Below, piece after piece: positions 13,691 through 22,247 of a DNA stretch of 64,000 nucleotides. Origin of the DNA: Umbilicaria muhlenbergii. Taxonomy: Eukaryota > Ascomycota > Lecanoromycetes > Umbilicariales > Umbilicariaceae. The stretch spans positions 8,665,431-8,729,430 of the forward strand of contig KK106981.1 of the NCBI GenBank assembly GCA_000611775.1. The letters are read 5' to 3'. Below the pieces are notes generated by a model. The model ran no database searches. It was not told the DNA's origin and saw only the letters and a list, made by a program, of their open reading frames with translations. Position 1 is the first letter of the stretch, and the number at the start of each line of letters is the position of its first letter. Position numbers and translations under genes: made by a program.

Positions 13691-14221
13691 ACGGCCTTTT
13701 ACAGATAAGTTAATAAAATCTTTTAAAAAAGCATATCAAATTGCCTCTCTGATGAAGTTATTAAGTTTTTGAAGGACATGATTGGCAACTTATGATTTTA
13801 TTTCAATTCTATTCAAGTTATTTTTGATTATTTTTTACTCATGACTTACAGAGGCTGAACAAGACGCTCACTAACATTAATTTAAGTTTTGTTTATGCAT
13901 TTTATGTTTCAGATTTGCCCCTGAAATCAGCCAATCACCATTCTACTTATAGGACCCAAAATAGCAGGCTTCAGGCCACAGTGATGAAGTGAGAGTGTTA
14001 CATGCGGAAAATCATTCATCCGCCCCGCCCTGCAGCAGCCAATAGCAGGCATTATGCCCTACATGCGCTCAGCCCGACTATAGGCGCTCAGTCAATGTAG
14101 GTGAGCACCGAGAAAGCTGATATGGGGGGGTATTTAATAAGCTTTGATTTCTACGAAGACTGCTTGCTTCTATACGTTCATTTATATCAATTTGGGCGAT
14201 ATTTAGCTAGATACAATACAT
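13691..14221. other. Transition from AT-rich to GC-balanced DNA, no gene recognised
   Basis: Base composition changes at about 13900: CpG and GC-rich blocks appear (for example CCGCCCCGCCC near 14021). There are CCAAT motifs near 13929 and 14039. This would be downstream of the truncated sulfatase reading frame, but I find no continuation of that gene here on the minus strand. No coding region is supported. Confidence 0.5.
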
Positions 14222-14515
14222 TTATTTGGCCTCTATATCGTCCATTGCAACACAGAGATTGACACGAGATGGGCAGCAAAGGGCGACAGTACAAAAGTGG
14301 TGTTGATAAGTGAGACCTTTGTCGGTGAGGTGTTTCTTGACAAGCGGTTGGTAAGAGAGTGACTCGAGATGAACATCTTGGTCGTCGGTCAGAAAGAAGA
14401 CGACATTCGGTTTTCTCGTCCCCATCGTCAGAGGTGATTGGGCGTCAGACTCAACGGCTACCGCCGTAAGCGCCGCTAACCCGAATAGCCGGGCAATCTT
14501 CTTAGAAAACAGCAT
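14222..14515 (-). pseudogene. Arylsulfatase, N-terminal fragment
   Basis: The minus-strand frame starts at MLFSKKIARLFGLAALTAV, a typical secretory signal peptide, so I prefer this Met to the in-frame one 25 codons upstream at 14590. It continues with RKPNVVFFLTDDQDVHLESL (the metal-binding DDQD segment of sulfatases) and CTVALCCPSRV, which holds the C-x-P-S-R motif whose cysteine becomes formylglycine. Family members are roughly 500-650 residues and hydrolyse sulfate esters outside the cell. Here the match stops a few residues after the catalytic motif, and the frame ends at 14222 after about 97 codons of which the last dozen are unrelated. The rest of the sulfatase is missing, so this is a remnant, divergent from the transporter gene at 15264. 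Confidence 0.85.
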
Positions 14516-14590
14516 GTTGGAAGGACAATATTTTGGTACAAGTTCAAATCGTGCGCTGAGAACCTGATGTTTCATCGGCTGTTTAACCAC

Positions 14591-15263
14591 TCACAAATTC
14601 ATGTGTGTCCTTCCAAATCGTTGAGCGGGGTTCTCTGTTTCACTGCATGGCTCCAGCACGCAATTTGCGCCACTGATTTGCTTTCTTTCACGGCGATCCA
14701 CGGCGCTATAGCAGCCTACCATCATTGGGCAATGAGAAGTCTTTCTTCTGGGGTGTGCAGAAGAGGCGTCCTCACGATGGCAACAAGACCGAGAGGACTT
14801 GTGAGATGGATGACAATCTTTACGTGGGTAAGCAACACCCCTCTAGTTGGTTTGATGATCCATGTACTATGCACTTGAAGAGCTTCCTCTTCGGGATTGC
14901 AAACAGGGCTAAGAAGCGGAATCCTGTTGACCTTGGGAAGCCACCTACTTGTAGTGTGGGTTTCAATTCTCCTTGAACATCTTGCAGTCCCTTTACGGTG
15001 ACTCGTGTGCTTTTTTCCAAAATGGTGTAATCTCGGAACGATCACTTTGATGCTACAATGCCATTGCCCAATCGGGGCATTCAAGAGGCCAACCCGAAGA
15101 GCGCCTTCGAGTCTAGGCTATGTCGTGCTCGGAGAGTGGATGTCTTTCTATGGCACATTTGAAAGTTTCTGTCAATGCCATTATGTATATAACATCAAGA
15201 ATCGCTATGTTCAAGATCCCCTAAGCTTCCAGTCCTGAAATACTGGAAAACCTATTACGCAAA
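14591..15263 (+). other. Sulfatase-transporter intergenic region with unrecognised coding-like relic
   Basis: GC-balanced stretch between the divergent sulfatase start and the transporter start. On the + strand it has protein-like pieces in changing frames: an 83-codon frame at 14725-14976 (FFWGVQKRRPHDG, SWFDDPC, KKRNPVDLGKPP), then SLYGDSCAFFQNGVISERS around 14985-15045, and a frame at 15005-15238. I do not recognise the family. It could be a decayed gene or part of an unusual promoter region; frame changes without clear introns favour a relic. The promoter of the 15264 gene should lie at its right-hand end. Confidence 0.35.
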
Positions 15264-17911
15264 ATGACTTCTACTTCCATCGACAAAGGTCCAGAAGTGG
15301 CCTACACAGATGAACCACCTCTCCGTACCTTTACCTCCTCGGATCTACGCAACGCCATTGGAGCGGAACCATGGTGGAAATTTGGTGGTCATGACCGAAT
15401 TTTCGTCTCGAGTCGCCTAGGGACGTCAGATTCGAGCCTATCCTCCTTTCGAAAAGACACGCGGATTGAAACCGGTAATAACAACGACGGAACTGTGTTC
15501 TCTGATCCTATAGGAGCGGAGATTTATGAACCGATTGAGAAATATGAGGGTCGACATAGGTTTGATCCGCGCGCAACATGGTCTGATGATGAAGAAAGAA
15601 AGCTTGTGCGAAGGGTAGCCATATTCAAACACTACCCTAGAGTACCAAATTGCAGAGGCTAACATAGTCAAATGTAGCTCGATTGGAGGATTTGCTTGTG
15701 GGCCTGTATCATGTTCTTTGCCTTACAGCTAGATCGAGGCAACATCTCTCAAGCGTTATCTGATAACATGCTTAGTAAGTCTCTGCAATTACCACTGGAT
15801 CGAGCTTGCAAAGGATATAAGTCTGACTTCTCATTAAGCGGACCTTGGTATGACAAGGAATGATTATAATAATGGCATGACGATCTTCTACTGCTCGTTC
15901 CTCTTCGCAGAGCTTCCATCTCAGCTTATCGGCAAAAAGATTGGCGCTGACAATTGGATTCCGTGAGCAAGTCCAACACCAATTGATCCAGATTCTTACT
16001 AATATGTCATGTGAATGAAGGATACAAATGGTTCTGTGGAGGTAAAGGCTCCTTTCTAATAGATCAATGATCACGTTTCGCTAATTTCAAGTCTCAGTGC
16101 GACTGCTAGTTCGCAAAGCCATCTCAACGGCCGAGTAACGTTCTATGTCACCCGTGCGCTCCTCGGTCTCCTTGAAGGGTAGGTCTTCCACAATAGATTA
16201 CCCTAGAAGAGGTGTTGGCTTACAATGATCGATAATGGACAGCGGCTTCATCCCAGACGTGAGTTGCTCTTGGGCCTCAAATGTGAACCATTGTTCGAAG
16301 AGCTTTGTACTGATCGTTCAACTTCAAGCTGGTGCTCTATTTGAGCTATTTCTACAAGAGTAGTGAATTACCCCTCCGCCTTGCCTGTTTTTGGACTTCC
16401 TACGTCTCCACCAACATCATTGCCTCATTCCTTGCGTATGGGATTCTCCACCTGAGAGGATATAATGGCATGGCTGGATGGCGATGGCTTTTCGCAATTG
16501 AAGGGGGTATGACAGCTCTGGTGGGCATTATATCATGGTAAAGTCAGGCGTTGTGTTAACAGTATTCCATACTGATCTCTAAGGCTTTACCTTCCTCCCT
16601 CACCTACTCAAACGAAGCGCAACGGTTTCAAAGGACTGTTACGAAGCAAGGATGGGTGGTTTACGGAAAGGGAAGAAGTCATCATGGTAACCCGCATCCT
16701 AAGAGATGACCCTGGAAAAGCGACTATGCACAATGTATGTTAGTCTTGTAAAAGAGTGCTTTGAGCGATGCTGACAAAGTCCATCAACTCAGCGACAAGC
16801 TATTAGCCCTAGCCTACTGTGGCAGAGCCTTTGTGACTATGACATGTAAAGGATCATGTGGTCTGTACTCTTGCAGCTCTATGCTAATAGCATACAGGTG
16901 GCCCATCTACTTGATCGGTTTGACATGGACAATCCCAATGGTATACCATCTATTACATATTTCCGTTTCTTCTTTACAGATTCTCCATGTCAAGAAGTGG
17001 TCCTGAGATTTGTGCTGACATACGTTCGCTTTCAGGTTCCGGAAACGAACTACTTAACTCTCACCCTACGGAGTTTAGGATTCGATACATTTACCACCAA
17101 TCTTCTCGTGATCCCCTCAAGTGTCTTGTTCATCATCCAGCTTTTATTCTGGACCTGGTTTTCTGAGAAAATGAACCAGAGATTTTTCGTGGGGCTTATC
17201 AGTCAAATTTGGACAATCCCATTAATCATCGCCCTCGAGACACTACCATTGGAGTTTACAGGCGCCAAATGGGTCCGTTATACAATATCGTCGCTGATTG
17301 TCGGCTACCCGTACGCTCATGCTACACTAGGTACGCTGCAACGTCCATAGAAAAGAGATATTCCCTGGATCGACTGATAGATTTTTCTCCGTGTAGTGGC
17401 AATCACGAGCAGAAACGCTGGATCGGTTAGAACTAGAACCGTTGGGTCGTCTCTATATAACATGACTGTCCAGATGAGCAATGTTATCGCTTCGCAGGTT
17501 AGTGGCAGAGTCCTCTGCTTCAGCTACTACTATGAACTCTCTAACTATCGACAAGCAAATAGATATATCGCGCGGACGACTTACCGCTTTATCGCCAAGG
17601 TAACAAAGTCCTCCTCGGTATCGCGGCGTATAACGTCGCCTTGTTCATCGGAACCAAGTTCTTCTACGTTTGGAAAAACAGGTAAAACAGTTTGGATTCG
17701 AGTCTTCCCTAGCCAGGCTAACCCGAGGCTCTAGTAAGCGTGACAAGATCTGGAGCAACATGTCGCAAAATCAACGACTTGACTACCTTGCTACTACCAA
17801 AGACAAGGGTAACAAGCGGTACAGAACAGTCTCCTCTATCTTCTCCTGCTCCCAGAGCTAATTTTACTGATTTTGTTTCGTTTTAGTCTCGACTTTCGCT
17901 TTGCACATTGA
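15264..17911 (+). CDS. MFS anion:cation symporter, Dal5 / alternative sulfate transporter type
   Basis: Plasma-membrane transporter of the fungal ACS/Dal5 branch of MFS, which includes allantoate permease, AstA-type sulfate and Soa1-type sulfonate carriers. My splice model has 15 exons, all GT-AG: 15264-15614, 15678-15774, 15839-15962, 16021-16041, 16092-16178, 16243-16258, 16329-16537, 16584-16734, 16793-16845, 16898-16940, 17036-17330, 17397-17497, 17563-17681, 17735-17818, 17887-17911. It yields 591 residues with no stop, a normal length. Landmarks: a long cytosolic N-terminus ([23 protein letters not shown]), [11 protein letters not shown] (130-140), [15 protein letters not shown] (218-232), [10 protein letters not shown] (282-291), [53 protein letters not shown] and the conserved C-terminus RLDFRFAH. 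Exons 4 and 6 are only 21 and 16 bases. The substrate is inferred from the TauD and sulfatase neighbours; allantoate or another organic anion is possible. Confidence 0.9.
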
Positions 17912-19083
17912 GTCTGCGAATAGAAGCAGAGAGCGCTCTTTCATAACCGGGCATACCTGTTCTGCACGTCCCGTGTGACTCAGTCAGGTATGTGAGGGCA
18001 GCAACAGCGTTGTACTAGGGGCTGTTATTTCAATTTCCTTCAGCCTATACATTTGGTTGTGCCTAGGATAAACATATATATGACCAATGGGGAGATGGGG
18101 TTCTTACAAATCCGCAGTGAACATAATTAGTACACTTGATAAGCATACAAATATCAGATTCAGTCCTTGCTCAAGATAGGCTTGGTTGCTAGGGGTGAAG
18201 ATTCGTGGCGCTAATACATACAAAAAGCAACAGACTGTACACGCTACCAAATCAGAGCACTCAGCTATTCTCGAGACAATATCAAGACTTATCTTCTCTC
18301 TCAGAATCCTAGAAACCAGCAAAACACAGCACTGCCGCTTTGCCGCTTTCCCGAAAGGCTGCTCGTCAAATCACTGTCACGCGTCCTCGAATCAATCCTG
18401 CATAGAGCTAGAATCAGAACAGTAGGTCAGATAACCGCCACATGCAACAGCAAACCCCTCTCTATCTTCACGCAGAAGACGCAATCTTTAGCCTATCTGT
18501 CGTAATTCGAGGGTTCCTTAACCCATGCCATCTGATTCGCGCCTGATGGTATAATTCATGCACGTCAAACGCAATCCCGGGATGATCAACACGTGCTGCA
18601 AGACGCTTCTGCCTGGGACGAAGCTAAATGAAACATTTGTTGGCCAACGCGTGTTTGCGAGCGGATTTCGAGGAGGCTGATTGGGCGGCCGGCCAGCGGG
18701 CAAGGTACTTAGCTGATAAGAAGATCTAGTATGCAGAGTCGAGAACTCGATCTGCAACTAGTACTCGCCCTTTTGTGGCTTTACTTAGCCTTCAGAAGAG
18801 TCTGGGCGATGATCTTGGCTGAACAAGTGTTCGTGCGAGTCTCTTATCGAGCTTCCTGGTCGGCTCACGGCACTTACAGGTGAGAGATTGCTCATCGACC
18901 AGATCGAAGCCATAAGGAAATCAGCTGGACTCTGTTTCGGGACGTGTCTTTCTGGATCGAGTGATTTGAATATATCTAGACACTTCCTTGGCTGCTTTCC
19001 AAAAGCTGCCATCCTCGAATCCGCTCCTCTTGTCGCTGTTTTAACAAAACACCGTTTCCCTCTCCGAACTTCAGTACGTAGGC
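17912..19083. promoter_or_regulatory. Intergenic region: transporter 3' end and dioxygenase promoter
   Basis: 1.17 kb, GC-balanced, with no convincing gene on either strand (short frames only, without codon-like character or family motifs). Possible control sites upstream of the dioxygenase: an E-box CACGTG at 18590-18595, an inverted CCAAT (ATTGG) at 18680-18684, GATAAG at 18715-18720, and an AT-rich GAATATATC stretch near 18967. E-boxes are bound by Cbf1-type regulators of sulfur genes in yeasts, and GATA sites by nitrogen regulators (established knowledge); their use here is inference. Confidence 0.45.
18590..18595. promoter_or_regulatory. CACGTG E-box about 490 bases upstream of the dioxygenase
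   Basis: A perfect palindromic CACGTG. In yeasts this is the Cbf1 site used with Met4 at sulfur-assimilation promoters. A six-base palindrome can occur by chance, so function is only suggested by the nature of the downstream gene. Confidence 0.35.
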
Positions 19084-20437
19084 ATGGCATCCTCCGCTGT
19101 TGATACAGCCGCGCCCGTGGCAGACCTAGTCCATAAGAGAGCAGCTTTCAATGGTATTGCGGAAGAATCAGTCACGAACGCGGCTGTGTCCAATGGGCAT
19201 ACAGAAGAGCTCCACTCCACCCCTTCCAAAACCCCGCTGGAACTCAGTGGCGTTCTTGATCAGTTCAAGTCGTTCGACGTCACCCCTGTTATCGGGAAGG
19301 AGTTCCCAAACGTCAACCTTGCAGACTGGCTGAGAGCTCCGAATTCCGACGAGCTGCTGAGAGATTTGGCAATTACAGGTTCGTAAATCCTACATCTCTA
19401 ACCGTTATTCTAATGAAACAATATATATACTCATCTCAACGTAGTCTCCCAACGCGGCGTTGTTTTCTTCCGCGCTCAAGACTCTTTGGACGACACCCTC
19501 CAAAAAGAGCTAGCCCAGCACCTTGGCGAGCTCTCTGGCAAGCCCAGCTCCTCAACTCTGCATGTCCATCCGATCATTAATTCCGGTCGTGAGCACGGCG
19601 GCTCGGACAACGAGATCAGTGTTATTAGTTCTGTGCAAGCAAAAGCAATTTACAAAGGTTCGTTCTTGGATCCGAGCGAGAAGAAGCAGAGCGGTAAGGA
19701 GGGCTGGCATTCGGATATTACGTTTGAGCCGGTGCCGAGTGATTATGCCATTCTTCGGCTTGTTGAGCTTCCTGGAACTGGAGGAGGTAAGAATCTCGTC
19801 CGTCGGCTTTTTCGGTTCCGATCGCTAATGGCACTCGTTTAAAGATACACTCTGGGCGTCTGGTTACGAACTCTTTGACCGCCTCTCCGCCCCCTATCAA
19901 AAATTCCTCGAGTCCTTGACCGGAACCTACGCGCAGCCAAAATTCGGCGAAGCAGCTAAGAACGGCGGTTTCAGTATGTTTGCCGGTCCTAGAGGTTCTC
20001 CCGACAACATCGGCGACAAGCTCGAAGCCATCCATCCCGTTATCCGGACAAACCCCGTAACAGGATGGAAATCCGTCTTTGCGGTCGGCACACACGTACA
20101 GAAAATCAACGGAGTAACGCCGCTGGAATCGAAAGCCTTGTTGGAATGGTTCGTGAGGCTGATTGTCGAAAATCACGACTTGCAGGTACGTCATCGGTGG
20201 CAGAACCCGAATGATGTGGCTATCTGGGATAATCGTAGCGTTTATCATGCTGCGACTCCTGATTACGAGGGTTTTGGCGAGCGCTTGGGGCATCGTGCCG
20301 TGAGTATTGGTGAAAGACCTTACCTGGATCCGGCAAGTACGTCAAGACGTGAGGCATTGCGACAGAATTTGGAGGCCAATGGCAGTAAAGGAGGATCGTT
20401 GGAGACAAATGGCAAGGTCAGGCGCGGAGTTTCCTGA
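19084..20437 (+). CDS. TauD/Jlp1-family 2-oxoglutarate Fe(II) dioxygenase
   Basis: Cytosolic non-heme iron dioxygenase; family members use 2-oxoglutarate and O2 to cleave taurine or other sulfonates, releasing sulfite for sulfur assimilation. Three exons: 19084-19378, 19445-19786, 19845-20437, with introns of 66 and 58 bases (GTTCGT...GTAG and GTAAGA...AAAG; branch CTAAC near 19400 and GCTAAT near 19824). The product is 409 residues, usual for the fungal family, with no disruption. Iron ligands are visible as H187-x-D189 in GWHSDITFEPV and H347 in SVYHAATPDY; R363 in LGHRAVSIGERP is the expected 2-oxoglutarate-binding Arg. A fungal N-terminal extension precedes TPVIGKEFPNVNLADWL. It is tandem with and downstream of the transporter, both on the + strand. 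Taurine, another sulfonate or a sulfate ester could be the substrate. Confidence 0.93.
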
Positions 20438-20663
20438 GGACGACTGGAATATGATATATAAGACTATGGCTCCAATCAACCATTAATTCTTATATTGATA
20501 CAGGCAGTAAATCTTCTTGTTGTTGAATATAGCCTCAATGCGTAACGTAATCTACCCAGCAACGCCGGAGTATAGGCAACGCCCCCACCCCCCCACCCCC
20601 CCCGGTAGGAAAACATGAATACACATAAACAATGATAGAAAATCAGAATTTCACCATAATTGC
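20438..20663. other. Dioxygenase 3' flank with a C-rich tract
   Basis: Non-coding. It contains a nearly pure C tract interrupted by two As at 20582-20603, after which composition becomes AT-rich. This marks the right-hand edge of the GC-balanced island. No polyadenylation hexamer of the AATAAA type is obvious right after the gene. Confidence 0.55.
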
Positions 20664-20922
20664 ATGCATTTAATGAAGAAAGAAGAGCATCTTCTAAAGG
20701 TCATTGAGGTCTACATTGAGGCTCTTAAAGATTCAGAAAATCCACCTTCCTACCGCTGAATTGTCAATCAATACAACATATTAGACTGTACACTAAGAGG
20801 GAGAATTCAGGGCACTCAACAATTTAAAAAAGTAATCAGCAGTATTATGCAGAGATTATCAGCTATAAAAGAGGGTTCTAGAATGATCACTATGAATAAA
20901 AGATTTGCATTCTCTAGCTAAG
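20664..20922 (+). mobile_element. Probable pogo/Fot1-type DNA transposase fragment (HTH region)
   Basis: The + strand frame reads MHLMKKEEHLLKVIEVYIEA, then, past an in-frame TGA at 20757-20759, IVNQYNILDCTLRGRIQGT and MQRLSAIKEGSR. The pattern helix, RxxVNxYxIxxxTLxxRxxG, then QRLSxxxE resembles the Psq-type HTH start of fungal pogo/Fot1 transposases (family knowledge). Only the DNA-binding part is seen; no DDE catalytic domain follows. Short and decayed, so the call is tentative. No terminal inverted repeats were identified. Confidence 0.4.
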
Positions 20923-21227
20923 AATCTTTTAATAGCAAAAGAAGATATAATTGACTTAAGTGTTTATTAATATTTAAAATTTCTGCAGTGTTATCCTGAC
21001 TTGAAAATTATCTTCTCATGAAAGTTAAATTAGTCATAATATTTAGCAGGTTCTCTAGAAATCATTGAGCATTAAATTTCAATTATACTACATCATAATT
21101 GTCAGATTATAGCGTCCCTTACTAGAAAGAGAAGTATAGTTGAGGTATGTGACAGCATGAGATATAAATGTATAAAGGTTATATGATCCTAACTATATAA
21201 AACTAATAATTAAGGAATGAAGATGAG
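20923..21227. other. AT-rich spacer before element B
   Basis: Non-coding AT-rich DNA between the transposase fragment and the outer end of element B. Its last five bases (21223-21227, ATGAG) are the reverse complement of the CTCAT outside element A's 5' LTR. Nothing else is recognised. Confidence 0.5.
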
Positions 21228-21513
21228 TGTAAGAGGCAGGGTGTATGACAGAGCATCATAATGATGTTTGAATGAAGTGTTGTAAGCAATATAATCATGA
21301 TGAGGTCAATGCAATGATTATACATCTTTTATTCAGTGACAAAACTGATCACTGAGGAAGCAGGTTTCTGAACCTCCTTGTGAAGAATTTTCACTTGATG
21401 TCAAGGCGCTACTCACTGAGTCATCATATAAGTGAGTTATAATGATGTACTGTCATACTGTCATACTGTCATACTGTTGTACTGTTGTATTATTATATAT
21501 GATGACTCTGACA
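21228..21513 (-). repeat. 3' LTR of element B (286 bp)
   Basis: In + orientation it starts TGTAAGAGGC and ends CTCTGACA. The adjacent host-side flank 21223-21227 is ATGAG. Confidence 0.92.
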
Positions 21514-21989
21514 CAGCATTCTCCTTCTCATGATGCTGTCTCTGATGTCAATTGACTTCAAACTCATCATTATAAACATCATCATGATGACTTGATAAGT
21601 GATTGATCATGTAGGGTGAGGATGTGAAACTGCATTAAAATAAGACTGATCACATGCTCTTGCTTAATTGTGATGATATCATGCCTGACAGTAAGCCCTT
21701 CTTCCTAACATAAACATTAAAATTAAAATGTTTATTATAAGTTCAAAACATCCTCTTCTTGTGTTTCTTCTTCATCATCTCTCTTATGACATGTTGTCAT
21801 ATTTCTCATGACTTTTTCACAGCTCATTAAGTGACTTGATGACTTCATGATGTCATCCTCATTGCAGAGGTGTTCACCTCATGAAGGAAGCATCATGAAG
21901 CTTGCAGTTCACACCTCATTTGCAGTGTCATACTTCCTGTTGTATATCATATGAATGCTAACATGATATATAGGTGATTAATAATTGAA

Positions 21990-22247
21990 CTCTTAAACTC
22001 ATGATCATGAACAACAGTGAAAACCTGCCTTCATCAAGGAAGCCTGTTGATCTTCAGACTTAATGTGATGAGGAGAGCTCTGAGTCAGAGTTGATGAATG
22101 AAACTGTGATGATCAACACCTTCAGAAAGAGATGAGGAAACAGAGTGATAAAATTAATTATTCAGCACCTGAAGAGGGTTAAACATTTATTTTTAAGTGA
22201 TGTCTTCAGCAGTGGTTCCTGCTCTGTGTGATGTCATGATGATACCT
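21990..22247 (+). other. Counterpart of the antisense frame in element B's 3' region
   Basis: Opposite strand to B's pol and closely similar to 12271-12528 on the minus strand in element A, including the segments ETVMINTFRKR and NRVIKLIIQHLKRVKHL. Decayed. Similarity of the two copies shows that the frame was part of the family, not a chance feature of one copy. Confidence 0.4.

Noticed and set aside
13964-13976. ATAGCAGGCTTCA shared with the miniature element LTR
   Set aside because: Only 13 bases, with no LTR ends or duplication around it; most likely chance or very old debris.
15264-17861. Transporter as a frameshifted pseudogene
   Set aside because: All apparent frame changes coincide with GT-AG introns of fungal size, often with branch-like motifs, and phases agree through to the conserved C-terminus.
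18888-19103. 71-codon open frame overlapping the dioxygenase start
   Set aside because: Overlaps the true start in another frame, with no family motif; probably chance in a GC-balanced promoter.
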